Of a stretch of 64,000 nt of DNA, positions 47,286 to 59,720 are shown one piece after another (the stretch's first letter is position 1; every line of letters starts with the position of its first letter). Source of the DNA: Acanthococcus lagerstroemiae (lineage: Eukaryota; Arthropoda; Insecta; Hemiptera; Eriococcidae); the NCBI GenBank assembly GCA_031841125.1, contig CM063106.1, positions 45,745,806-45,809,805 on the forward strand. The letters run 5' to 3'. The position numbers and the translations under genes are program-made. The notes beneath the pieces were generated by a model, which saw nothing but the letters and a program-made list of their open reading frames with translations, had not been told where the DNA came from and ran no database searches.

Positions 47286-50200
47286 TTACTCGAATTTCGT
47301 CCACTCAGACTTGGACCTAGCTACTGTTGACGAAGCTCCATCTGTAAAACTAAGTCCGTTAAAATTGATACCGTACTCATTTAACAGTTCCGAGTCTCTT
47401 TGCGTTTGCTGTTTCTTGCTGACGCTGTAGTACGGATACAACGGGTTCATGACGCCGCCGGCGATGGGCGACAATCCATCTCCCGAGTCACTGGGTGACG
47501 TTTGTAGATGCTCGCCATTCGTGAGTGGATCGAAATCGCCGATGCTGGACGACGAGTCCAGCCTGATCAGATCTTTCGGTTCGATCTGAAACGGTCAACG
47601 AATCGGTTAGTAATCGATAATCGAACACGAAACGTAGAAAGAATACAATAGAATGAGGGGTGGGTTTACCTCAGCGGCTTCAGACCTGGAAGGAGGTAAC
47701 ATTTTATGCGGTAATTTGAATACGCTGCTGACGTCGTCCGAGTCGCGAGCATTGGACGAGCCTAACTGCTGGAAACAGATGGTAGAGCGAGTTAGATGAC
47801 TGTTGGCCGGTTTATCAACTGGTAACTGTAAATGAAAGAAGTTTAAACATTAATCAAAACCCGATCGAACGTAGCAATGTTCTTCAATCACTTATTGAAA
47901 ATAATTTATTATTACATTTGTCATACATTAAGAACAGCCGACCCACGACAGATTCGGAATCAGATTCGAAAACACTTTTTTAAACAGAAAATCCTAAGAT
48001 GGATAAAACTATTTAAGACTATGCATTAACCAACAAACGATTTGAATCACTGCTCCTGCCCATTTCACTTTTTATTCTTAGGGCATTCATCAGTTTCATT
48101 AGTTCTAACGCCCTTTCTAGAATAATATAGGGGGCTGGTGACATTAGTCTTCCTTTCCCCATTATACATTTTTTGAACTCCGAGTCAAAAACAAGGCGAA
48201 TACATTACCTTTGTTAGTGCTCATCCCTTCCTAAACATCCGCTAGACGAAATTGAAGACATGATAGCTCCCATCAGAATTCTGGCTCAGAAAAAGGTTAA
48301 ATCGTAAGTATCTCGGTAGTACACGCGAATGTCGGCCCATATGCTCAGATTCTACGCATCAACAATTAAGTCTATTTCTGATATAAATTCGAAATAGAGG
48401 CACAATCATGTCTCCAACCCCGTCCAGTGGATCTCTACAAAGAGGCAAATACTAAGGATATAGATAAATGCACCGATGCGCATCGACAAAGCACTAGGGA
48501 TTAGGTGATGACGGGAGTAATGTTTGCCACACCACTTAATGATTTACAAGCAGTGGCGTAGCTAGGGGTTTCCCAAGGGGGGGGGGAGGCACAATAAGGT
48601 TTTCAGGGGAGAAAAAGTCGAAAATTGCGGTATTTTTAAAAAATCGCCGATATTAGAGGACTATTAAAAATATTGGAGGGGCACGTGTCCCCCCGACGCT
48701 ACGCCACTGTTTACAAGGGATGGGCACTAGCAAAATCGAGTATGTGAACTACGGTGGTCCTTCTTTCTATATATTTTCGAGTACCGGAAACATCACAAAA
48801 GAAATCATTTCCCAAAATTACTGCCAGTTCAACAACAAATACTATGGACAAACAGAAGGCCTAGTCTGTGATTATGGGATCTGTCCAATCAGTGAGCGTT
48901 ATTAATTGTGCGCTCCTATTGGTTGTCTGTGATTGGGCAGTCTGTCCAAGCCGTGGGTGTTATGTTATTAGTTGGAATAAGTTCTCACTTTGGAAATTAA
49001 TTGTGTTTATTTGTTGTTTTTTTGCCTTTATTATTTCTAGTTGTTCTTTCAATTTTCTTCTTCTTGTGTTGTTTTCTGTGTAGGATTTTGTACTTTTCTG
49101 TCAATTTGTCATTGTTATGTCCCCGGTCATTGCAGTGTTTTCCAAACAGTGATTTGTCATAATTTAGCTTCTGTGATTTTTCATGTTCTTTGATTCTGGT
49201 TATGAATTTTCTGCCTGTTTCTCCTATGTAAGTCATGTCACAGTGTTCACAGTCCAGTCCGTATACTCCGCTGTTTTTTCTGTCTTTTGTTTCTATTTTG
49301 TCATTGCTTATTTGTTTGATCAGAGGTGGTCTATTTTTGATTCAGAGTTTTATGTTGTATTGGTTGAAGATTTTTTGTATTTTGTACGTATGTGTTTCTG
49401 TGAATGGTATTGCTCCTGCGTATTCGTCTTTTTTTGTGGTTGTTGGTTCACTGTCTGTGCGTTTTGGTAGTGTTAGTTTTTTATTCATTCCAGCTATAGA
49501 ATCAGGCCTCAGAAACGAAGCAAGAACACAAATTGGAAACATACTGCTGACCATGAAAGAGGAAAGAAAAAACAAACACAGGACAAAAATACAAAAGACA
49601 GCCCTCCAACTCAAAAAGAAAATAAAAGAAAACAACCTAATAATTACCAAAGCAGACAAAGGCAACACCACTGCAGTGCTAAACAAAGACGAATACATAA
49701 AGAAAATTGAAACATACATCAAGAACAACAATTACAAACCACTAAACGCGGACCCAACCAACAAATACCAACCTACACTGAAGACCAACTATAATAGAGA
49801 GTTAGCAAGATACAAGATCGATATTACCGCACTTAGTGAGACTAGGCTCAATGGGAATGGCCAGCTGCAGGAGAGCAATTTTTCTTTCTTCTGGCCTGAA
49901 AAAGAGGCAAGAAAGTCCAGAACAGGTGGAGTAGCCTTTGCCATCAGGAATAGGTTGGCCAATGAACTAACAGAGATCCCAGAGCCAATTTCAGACATGA
50001 TCACCAAGATGCGGCTCAGGGTGTCAGTCCAGCAATGGATCACTTTGATAGGAGTATACGCACCTACGATGCAGTCTCCAGATCATGAAATCGAAAGCTT
50101 CCACAGATTGCTTGATAGAGTCTTGGACTCAATCCCCCATGATAACCGAATTGTTTCACTAGGTGACTTCAGTGCTCGAGTAGGGAAAGACCACATTGCG

Positions 50201-53200
50201 GCTGAAAGAGTATTGGGCAGACATGGGATAGGAAAAGTAAACGCAAACGGAAAGCTACTCCTGGGGTTGTGTGCCTCTCATGGCCTGGCAATCCTTGAAG
50301 ACACACTATAGAGCCACGTGGGTACACCCCAAATCGAAGCATGAACACATGATAGACTACATGATTGTGAGGCAGAGGCATATACAAGAGGTACTGAGCA
50401 CCAAGGCAAAGCGTGGTGCAGCCTGTGACACTGATCACTTCCTCCTGGTTAGCCGTATGATTCTCAAGCCATTCAAGGCCAGGAGAGTGGAAAGCCCAAC
50501 CCTCTCACCACCACCCAATAAAAAAAGAACTCGGCGATTCGAGAAACCCGATATTTGATATTATTGATGCATACATATTCAACATTCAATATTTCAAATG
50601 GTAGCTGATAGCCTACCTAGTGCATGTTCAAAAGGGTAAGCATAAATTAAATAAATGTGCATACTTACGTGTACAAACGAGCAAGCTAATGTTTGAGTAA
50701 GAATTTCAAGAATTCCAAATCAGGAAGAGACTTTTGTAAACCCAGCCCCCTGGTTGTTCTCCAAGAAGGTGAGTACTGATAGAACAAATTAATGAACTTA
50801 CGAACTCTAAAGAAGCACTTACTGTTGAAATACTTTCGAAGAAAAAGAAAAAATGACATGGAAGGCGGAGACAGTGATATAGACCTATCAACGCAGACGT
50901 GAAAGGCATTGGGCAAAATCGTAGAAATTCTTGTATTTTTCTGATTTCATCAAATAATGAATCACTTCCAGGCTCACTGTACTTAATAGAACCCCTTCCG
51001 ATTCACTTGCCTGCTTTGAATATCACAAATATTACTCAGAATTCGCTGTGCAGGGAAAATGAAACACAAATATCAATTCTTGAGTTTCCAAGATTGCTTT
51101 CTGCCATTAATTAGACCATCACTTCAAAATTAGGACACATGAGCGGAATCGGAGTGAGAGAGAATCATAATCATGCACAGGAAAAGAAAGCCAGCCACCT
51201 ATGAATGAAAATGAAACTTCGTTGGTTATTCTATTAACACTGAACTACTCATCTAAAATTTTTATTTAATCATTACACTTCCGTTAAACACGGGGATTGC
51301 CTGCCATGGCATCTCTCCGTCCGTTATCAAAGGAAAGTAAGAGCAAACATGTTTTTCTGATTAATCAAATACAATGGATTTTACCGCTACGTCAGAAGCA
51401 GGGATTCTTTGAGATGAACACTGACAGTTAGCCAGCATTCCAAGTTAAATGGTGTGACGATATTAATAATTAACTCAATATTCGACAAATCAACTACCGC
51501 TCGGGTTAGATACAACCCATGATTAAACTACTAATTGTGACACATATTCACGTTGCTGATTTACCGGTTATTTGTGACATTCTCTATCATATCAAGCCCG
51601 TGATTACACTCCCTCACTCCCCATCACTTTACAAACTGTAACACGACCGTATAATTAACTAGATGACCGGCTTTGCGGCTCATCTAGACTGCAGGCTAAA
51701 GTGAGATGGCTAAAGTGATTTGGTTGAAGTAAGTTGACTAAAGAGAGTTTGATGGAAGAACACTGGTATCTAGCTCTGTAATGAAGTACACGTAAGTTAT
51801 TACTAATCAAACGAACTATTTGGTGCTCAAATTTCCCTCACATTTAATTTCCCGATTTGAGAATGGCGAAGTAGTGATGTGTCGGTAGTTCATGTACTAG
51901 TTCATTTGAACTAAACATCACGTTGAACTAAACGACCTAGACCTAAACGTTTAAAGTACCTAGTTCACAGAATGAACTGAACTACCGAAATTGACCGAAA
52001 CAAACTGAATGAAGAAAGTAACGAATGAGAACGAAACCGAAATGTGAAATGAACTGCGGAGAAGACCGTATGATCGACATCGATGTTCGGTGATCAGAAT
52101 GATCAGATTACCGAGATTGAAATAGGATAATGAAGGGTGCGTGCCAACTCTCGCGCATACCTATATTCTTCTACCTTCATCTCCATTCACACGTTCCAGG
52201 AGAAATGTTTACGTAGAACAGTATTTAAATTCCATGTTGTATGGGTCCTTTTTCTAGGGCGCGAAACCCATTTTAAGTAACTTTAATACAGATAACTTAA
52301 ATAATGATCATAAAACCTGTAAATCAATATTAAACAAACAAAACACAAAAGAAATATTAAAAGAGCAAAAGATTACTACTGAAAAAGTTCTACCAAGCGG
52401 AAGACAGCACACAACAGGTTAAATCACCGTGCAGTGTAACTACTACTGCTTTGTAAATGTGTTGACAGATTATTCAGTGCGTTTCGGACAGTTTGAACTA
52501 AATGACCTAAATGACCTAAATGAACTAAACATTTTACCTAAACATTCTGAAGACCGAGACCGAATGAACTAGACATACTAGATGACCTAAAATTCCCATC
52601 ACTATGGCGAAGTATTATTTTACGCAGGTATCCCTTGTTGCAACTGCAGGTATACCTATTAAATATTGAATAGATACATATTTCTTTAGAATGGGTAAGT
52701 AAACTTGTGCACTAAATTGGAAGTTTGATTAGTAATAATACGTGTGCTTAAGACAATGATCGATATTTTTTAGCTCTAGTTATTTCATATTTTCATAAAC
52801 AATAACAAGAGGTTTCTGTTCCATGTGTGTGCATGTGTTGATGGATGGGGAGCGATACAGCGTCTAGTTCCATTTGTAGAGTGTGATAATTCACTATTCC
52901 TTTTTCTGTAATCCAGAGCGCTTTCGGCTGTTATGCCATCATCAGTGGAGTACCCTAAATGAGACTTGTCTCTTGTGGTTCTGTAGTCATAGTCGAGAGT
53001 AGAACCGTATGGTAAACCTGTTTAGTCGAATGTTCTTATTGGTTGTGTGTAATTATGCAGTCTGTCCAATCAGTGAGTGTTATTAGTTGTCTGCTCATAT
53101 TGATTTCTGTGATTGTGCAGTCTGTCCACTCCCTGGGTGTTATGTTATTAGTTGGAATAAGTTCTCGCTTTGGAAGTCAGTTGTTGTGTTTACCAGGTTG

Positions 53201-56200
53201 TTTTGTTTTGTTTTGGCCTTTATTATTTCTAGTTGTTCTTCTAATTTTTTGTGTGTGTGTGTGTTGTTTACTATGTGTAGGATTTTATACTTTTCTGTCA
53301 ATTTGTCATTGTTATGTCCCTGGTCATTGCAGTGTTTTCAAAACAGTGATTTGTCACAAGTTAGCTCATGTGAATTTACATGTTCTTTGATTCTGGTTGT
53401 GAATTTCCTGCCTGTTTCTCCGATGTAGGTCATGTCACAGTGTTCACAGCCGAAAGCGCTCTGGACTACAGAAGAAGGAAAAGTGAATTGGCACACCCTA
53501 CACATGGAATATTACCAAGTTCACTCACACTCCGAAATGGACATTAAGCGTCTAGTTGCTAGGAGGTCCTGTACTCACTATTACTGAAAACGGGAGTTCA
53601 TGATAGGAAATAGCTTCAGCTCGTATTGCAATCAATCGGAGCATCCTGATTCATTTAATGTTTATTGTTTCATGTTTGTGTTATTCAGACGAATATTTTA
53701 GTATTTTGAAAGATTCAATTGGATAATTAGAAGAAATGCTAAACATATTTTCCAAAAACTTGAAATATTAGGACTTTTGGAGATGATACGAGGCTACAAT
53801 GGTACATAAGCGAGTGCGAAATAATATATGCTGTGGTTGTGTTAAATCAGATATAAATATAATGTACTTTGAGCTTGCTTTGGAAATTTTAGATTTTCAA
53901 CCCCCTAATAATTTCTGAAGGAAGACAGTCACAACCATCAAATTTTAACATAATGTGAAGAAGCTAATGTAAAACACATCCAAAAAGTTCAAGTCGAAAA
54001 AAATTAGGGGGTCCAGAGAGGGCAAATAAGGGTACCAAATTTTTTCAGTCGAAAACCTTCTGAGAGTTCACACGAACACATTCAGAAAATACGACCCCTC
54101 CCCCCAGCTCTTAAAGTTCGGCCGCCAACCTCGAACAAAAAAACAAACAGACCAACGAAAACTTATATATTAGAGATTTACCTTAGAACGATGAAGCACA
54201 GCCGTGTTATCATTCTCGTCAGATTTGGTGTAATAATTACGGAAAATAACATCTTGTAAATCACCCATCAGATCCATATTTAGAGGCGAAAGATCTTCAG
54301 TAGACTGCGATGCAGTCAGCGTATTACTTTCTAAAAGGTGAAACTGAGATCGATCGCCATTCGTCCTATTAAAAAAATTGTTACTTAGTACTCTCCGAAA
54401 AGAACAATAATCTTTAGATACAGTGGACATCCGAAAATACCCACCCAGACGAATTCAATTTTGATTCTAATACGGAAAGGTGAGCGCGTCCCGAACTTGG
54501 CGAACTTGGCGCCGAACTTGGCTTCTTTTTTCCATCCTTTAATTTTGACCGAAATCCTTTATAAGCGGAAGTGACATCTTTACCTCGAGCTTTTACCTGA
54601 AAAATAAATAGCTCTATAACACAGTTCTTCGCTGACGCAGGCTACCATAAATTTTAGATACTTACTGTTTTTACAGCAGACCTCACGGCTGGATTTGCCT
54701 GTAACAGAAAAATAAACGAATTTCCGACGTTTGAATAACACACGGGTTACTTATACACACACACACAAAAACAAAAAAAACTGAGTCTGAATATGTTAAA
54801 CGTACTTTACTTTTCACATTTTTGAAGAATGCCGTCCCCGTGTGCACCCATTCTTTGTACTGCTGCAACTTGGAGCTTGACTTATCCGAGTAGTTGCAAA
54901 CTTCTAGCTCAAATTCGTCCGAAAATCCAAGACCAGCGTTTAGTAAATCCAGTCTTTCTTCGATGAACTAAACGGAGGAGAAACCAAGACACCATAATAT
55001 CCTTGAAATAACCAAAAGATTACGCAGTTCTTGAACTATTCGTACCTGTCTGAAAATTTGCAATTCCAACATTTTCCTTAGGAAGGGTTGGATAGAGGAC
55101 GGACGTGATTCGACGAACGCGTCTTCGTTGAACGTGATCTTCTTTCCCTGGCTGATTTTCAACGCGTCGCGATACCCGCCGATCAGCTGAACCAAAGCTC
55201 GTAAAAAGGCTCTGGACACGCCGTCTCCCAGCAGAGAGGCTCGATTACGTAGCTGCTTTTGCAAATTGTGAACCTACGAGTCGATGTAATTCCGAACTGA
55301 TGAAAACATTTAATTATCGTCCAACTTGTGTATAAGCCCAACGAGAATGGACATGAACAAATACCGATAATACGAAAATATCGAACTCACCACATCTGAA
55401 GGAAGACTCTCCAAATCATTGAATGGCGTATCGACCGTATTATTGTCAGCATCCAACATGACAACGTCGCCCAAGTCGTTACGCCTGATATTCTAGACAG
55501 GAAAAAATATAAAATAATCAAACACGAGGTATAAATTGTGAACAAAAAGGATAGCAACTCATAGATCTAGTCATAGGCGCAAATGGGGGTGGGGGGGGGG
55601 GTTGGGAAGGCTTAGACCCCGAACTTCTGAACAGTCCCCTCCAAACACTGAAAAATTACCAAAGAAAATGATAGGGGGATGATGTTGCTTCATAATAGGG
55701 CGCTTAAGCCCCCCTCCCCAGTTCTGAACCCTATTTGCGCCTCTGGATTTAACGATTAGCAAGAAAGACGTAATAGCTAAGGGTGCCGAATGAACTAAAA
55801 TGAATGCCACTTATTCTTTTCGCATTCACAAACAGAGATTCAACATTAAGCTGGAAACTCGATAATCATAATTTGGTTGGGAAAACAAAAGTTGGAAGCC
55901 GAAGTTAGACTCTCGAGAACGCTTACTTTGACCAGGAGATGCGGAAGACCGATTAGATACGGCATAGGGGCAAGGAGATAATCGAACAGCGACTGTGGTA
56001 ACACCGGTATAAAAATGTGCTGCCAGCTCATAGGATACAATAAGGCGTTAGCGGATTGCACACAAGCACTCAGTCTCGACAGTTTCTTCGATGTGAAGAT
56101 GATTCGGCGTTCGTACAGCATGGATGCGAATATGACCATCATATTGTGATTGTCGACTGCGTTGTAATACTCGGTCAGATTTCTCTGTAAAATGCGTGCT

Positions 56201-57516
56201 CATTGGTAACTAACTGTTTTAGTCTGGGCAGTTGACTATGCAATTGCTTTTTACTCACATTTTCTGGTATACTAGGAAGTTTGAACTGACTGGGAGCTGC
56301 ATAATTAAACACCTGTAAGAAGATTCACATTTTAGCATTAGACAGTCAGCGTAACTTGCCTCGCGTATCAAATCTCTCACTCTCTTCCGGTAATCTTCTT
56401 TTATCTCTAATTCTGATATTCTATAACATATATATGTCACGCTTCCTGCTTGCCACATTATTTGACTTCTAGTTACACGTACTTACACGTGAAGAAAATC
56501 TTTATAAATCATACAACTCACTTTCACAGCAGGATGAAGTAAGACCGTGAGATCATTGCCTATTTTCGGAATATTACTTTGATAAACGATATCTAAAAAT
56601 TTCCACAGATGATCGTTGTATGTGCCTTGCATCAGTTCTGATACATCATTCAAGAACCTACGATAAGGTTATACGAGTTGAATGCGAAACAAAATATATA
56701 TGCAACAAAACCATTTTAAATAATGGGCGTAGGAGGACTGATAAGATTAGATTACTAACTTGCTAAATGCTTCGTGCCACGGAAGATAAGTCAACACAAC
56801 TAACGCAGTTTCAGATTGGGGATCGTGACGACAAAAACCGAAAGTCCATTTTGAGTCCTCATTCGTAAGGACAAATGAGTAATGCTGAGCGACAGTCCTG
56901 TATAATGGCAGGAAAAACACAGCTCAAGAATCAAGAAAAATAATATTCAAAAAGAGAAGCGAGAACGTTTCCCGAATAAATTATTCATATTTTGCGAAGT
57001 GTATGTAGATCAGCTACTGGATATGGTTTAAAAAAAAAAAAAACAGCTATCATTAGATTATACTGATACATCACGGAAGTATTCCATCATCAGATAATAA
57101 GGGAGGTATAAAAATGTTTTCCTAATTTTTTGCTCGTACAAAAATTTCTCTAACTTATTATTTTAAGAAGCTTTCGCTTGAAACGAAAGTACAACTAAGA
57201 GATCCTAACCCAACTTTATAAATAGTCACTCACTTATCAAATTCACAAGGAAAAGCAAAATTCGGAACCGATTTCAAAACGCTTTCATCCTTATAACTCT
57301 CCGGGAATTTTTGTATTATCCAAGCTCTATTGTTATCCTTCGGACCCACAACCTCGCAAAAACACTCAAAAAAGTGTTTCACATCTTGCCTAAACAAAGA
57401 ACAGAAATCGATCAGATTACAAAGAATATACCACACCGTCATTCAGTTAATTCACAGATGTAAGAAATCGTCAATTAATATGCGCATCGTGAACTTTACC
57501 TGAAACGTGACCCCAT
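47286..57516 (-). CDS. DENND1: DENN domain-containing protein 1 (connecdenn) homologue, 14 exons, 691 aa
   Basis: DENND1 proteins are Rab35 GEFs that link clathrin-coated vesicles to endosomal recycling. Exons, high to low: 57500-57516, 57234-57389, 56760-56897, 56522-56657, 56259-56312, 55927-56184, 55391-55492, 55046-55273, 54806-54967, 54666-54698, 54445-54596, 54182-54365, 47670-47825, 47286-47585. They total 2076 nt with consistent phases. The protein starts MGSRFRQDVKHFFE, matching the DENND1 MGSR start. uDENN has FPESYKDESV and the SFVLTNEDSKWTFGFCR strand. cDENN has ASMLYERRIIFTSKKLS, LLYPMSWQHIFIPVLP and APMPYLIGLPHLL. dDENN has GDGVSRAFLRALVQL, GGYRDALK, and KANPAV near its end. The C-terminal third is Ser-rich and probably disordered, with a DFDPL word that could bind clathrin adaptors (weak). 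The 6.3-kb intron 47826-54181 is full of mobile elements. Confidence 0.94.
48551..48709. mobile_element. hAT-type MITE, 159 bp, perfect TIR and TSD
   Basis: Both ends read CAGTGGCGTAGC (right end inverted). Flanked by the perfect 8-bp duplication TTTACAAG (48543-48550 and 48710-48717). In the large DENND1 intron. No ORF. Confidence 0.93.
48868..49490 (-). mobile_element. Penelope-like element fragment A: GIY-YIG endonuclease end
   Basis: The minus strand reads PPLIKQISNDK, NSGVYGLDCEHCDMTYIGET and GRKFITRIKEHEKS, the GIY-YIG-type endonuclease at the C-terminus of Penelope-like retroelements. One stop interrupts it. The 48.9-49.3 kb part is closely similar to 53.0-53.45 kb. Confidence 0.8.
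49494..49790 (+). mobile_element. Penelope-like element fragment: RT N-terminal part
   Basis: Plus strand NNLIITKADKGNTTAVLNKD then EYIKKIETYI and DPTNKY is the conserved RT entry (ADKG...VLNKDEY) of Penelope-like elements. It lies head-to-head with the endonuclease fragment at 48868-49490, so the two are rearranged relative to a normal element. Confidence 0.75.
49795..50540 (+). mobile_element. RTE-like LINE endonuclease fragment
   Basis: Reads ITALSETRLNGNGQL, RTGGVAFAIRN, LIGVYAPT and LGDFSARVG, then after a frame break near 50300 HEHMIDYMIVRQR and CDTDHFLLVSRM. These are successive APE-endonuclease motifs of RTE-type LINEs. RT is absent. It is fused in frame to the Penelope fragment upstream, giving one long chimeric ORF that is not a gene. 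Confidence 0.85.
51872..52604. mobile_element. hAT-like non-autonomous element, 733 bp, perfect TSD
   Basis: Ends TAGTGATG in both orientations. Flanked by the perfect 8-bp duplication TGGCGAAG (51864-51871 and 52605-52612). The interior near both ends is rich in GAACTAAA and ACCTAAA words in subterminal repeats. No transposase. Confidence 0.88.
52878..53500 (-). mobile_element. Penelope-like element fragment B with inverted terminal segments
   Basis: A second copy of the GIY-YIG end (53.0-53.45 kb, minus strand; YIGET region near 53420) is flanked by inverted copies of one about 52-bp segment: 52878-52930 and 53449-53500 (CCGAAAGCGCTCTGGA core). The left copy carries a full hammerhead-like motif. 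(GT)n occurs at about 53249-53263. Confidence 0.75.
52905..52955 (-). ncRNA. Hammerhead ribozyme-like motif (type I, minimal stem III)
   Basis: On the minus strand: stem I strand UCCA (52949-52946), core CUGAUGA (52945-52939), stem II GGC/GCC with loop AUAACA (52937-52926), core GAAA (52925-52922), GCGC (52921-52918), UC (52917-52916, predicted cleavage after C), and stem I return strand UGGA (52915-52912). The stem I pairing extends past a mismatch (GUA/UAC). Penelope-like elements are known to carry such minimal hammerheads. The plus-strand copy at 53449-53465 keeps only the 3' half. Confidence 0.7.
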
Positions 57517-59290
57517 CTAAACCATATTGAACTTTTTCAGTCAATCACAATTAGAATGGCAGCTATCACGGGATGGTGAATTATTTCGGGTCACAAACAA
57601 GTAATACACTTGTTATCACAACATCGCGACGCTGTAGTCTGTGTTACGTTTGGTTACTCCGCATTTAACGAGCAATAAAAGGAAAATTGAATGAAAATCT
57701 TACTTAATTTAAATGATGAATGACGTACCTACTTTAATAAAGCTTGACAAATTGATAAGACAATCATCACTGTCAAGCAGTGTCAAATGAAATTAGTTTG
57801 GAGATGAGGTGCTTGGAACGCTACACCGCAACACCGCGGGATGTGGAATAGATGATGTAGAGACTGCTAGTGCCGCTATCTAGTAGCTAAACTACAAATA
57901 TATAGGTACAAACCAACATCAGTCGCAGACTCGCAGACTTTCTCGCAGACCTATAAACGCTTGAGTTGCGCTAGAGGTGGAGGTGAGAGACTCTCGGCTG
58001 TCCGCCATATCAAAACCTACTACGTGTAATACTGAAATTATGTCTTTAATTATTAATGGCGGGCCCATTGTCTAGTCACCAAAATCTTTACAGGGCCAAT
58101 CAGGTACAAGCCAGGACCATCATCGACGTCATATTCACAATTTCTGTTCAATTTTGTTAATTTTGGAGAGCGATTTGTGAAGTAACTCCCCCACAAGTCA
58201 GTCAGGTACAGCCCAGATGTCACAGCCCCCGCAAGGGGTATACACTCGTTTATGCTTGGATGTTGTTTTCTTTTTTACTTTTAAATTAAACACTATTACG
58301 CTTAAATGTATAGCAAGGTTGACATAATTAATGACTTCACACTACTATATTTTCGCATCCCTAGTCATGCCTTTAAATTCTTACAGGTTTTCTGCTAACA
58401 GGGCCATTTTTTCATTAAAGTCTAGTCATTGCTCCTGAACGAGGTAAGGGGAGGAAAGCCATGACATCTTCGCCCCCTCGTAACTGCGAGTTGTTCCTCA
58501 CAAACCGCCCCTTTTCATATCAAAATTTTGATGGCTGTCGGGGGATTTTGGTGACTACTTGAAATTTTTATGCTTAGGCATATCACTACGACTTAAACTT
58601 CATGAATTGGGCTTCACGACGACTTCACCATATCCCGGACAACCAACGACACAAACTTCCACACTCACCAACTTAATGACTTTATTACGGGCGCCATCCG
58701 ACGACTCTGGAGCTTTCTAGCTACCATGCCGCAACGTCCATCGACTATTCTCCGTTGCTCACTCGAATATTTCCATCAACGGCAGCATGATTGACTTGTA
58801 ACGGTGATTATTATTGTTGTCTAAGTATAAGTGCGTCGAAGAGCGTGTTCGCAAGAAAACGAGTCTATAATAAAATGACTTTAAAAACCACTAATGAAAC
58901 AGGCGGATATATTGACGAAAATTATGATTTCTATTTGCATGCGGAGCGCGTGTGGTCGAGGCCCCTGCTGAAGCCTAGGGCACCTCTCGTCGATGGTCCC
59001 CTCGAAGGAGCTAAACCCGACGAACTTAGCCTCACATTTTTATGTTAAACTTTTCCAGGAACAAATTCGAGCACGTCTTCTCGATCTACTTTTCCAAAAC
59101 TACTCTCAGCAATTTTCTTCAAGCCTGGCGTCTCTGTAGGTAGAGTTTCAAGAAAAATGCAAGAAACTGATTGTATAGAGTGCGCGTGTGTGACTATTGA
59201 GTTTTCTTACCATTATTGTGGGTTTTGTGATCCATCAGCTAGGAGGCTGATTCATGGTGAAGTCCGACTTTTCCGCCAAATTTTTCGTCG
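57517..59290. other. DENND1 upstream region and unexplained spacer
   Basis: Presumed DENND1 promoter near 57520-57800. An open frame at 58791-59048 (ENYDFYLHAERVWSRPLLKP) and an adjacent stretch after an acceptor at about 59059 (EQIRARLLDLLFQNYSQQF) are exon-like, but I recognise neither and do not call a gene. Confidence 0.35.
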
Positions 59291-59296
59291 AAGGGT

Positions 59297-59720
59297 AAAC
59301 AAAAACAAGGATATTTTCGAATGTTTATGGATGTGAAACGTGGACCATAGGAAAACCAGAGAAGAGAAGGATCGAAGCTTTTGTGATGAGGTGCTGTAGG
59401 CGGATACTTAGCATCAGGTGGACGGATAAGGGAAGAAATGAGGAAGTATACTTAACTGAGTAAGAGGTAAAATGGATATTTGGAATTGTCTGAAGAGAAG
59501 AAGAGATAAACTAATAGGGCACAATTTGAGGCACCCAGGAATAATATCACTGCTGCTATAAGGAAGAGTGGAGGGAAAGAATTGGGTAGGTCGGCAAAGA
59601 TTCCCTATATGTTCAACAGATAATCAAGGATGTCAAATGTAAGTGTTATTACGAAATGAAAGAACATGCACAAGATAGGGAGAAATGGAGAGCTGCATCA
59701 AACCGGTCGTAAGACTGATA
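59297..59720 (+). mobile_element. Degenerate LINE 3' end
   Basis: Plus strand reads YGCETWTIGKPEKRRIEAF, MRCCRRILSIRWTDKGRNEE, IGHNLRHPG and finally EHAQDREKWRAASN before the end. This is the usual C-terminal tail of a widespread RTE/CR1-type LINE ORF2. Several frame breaks. Confidence 0.8.
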
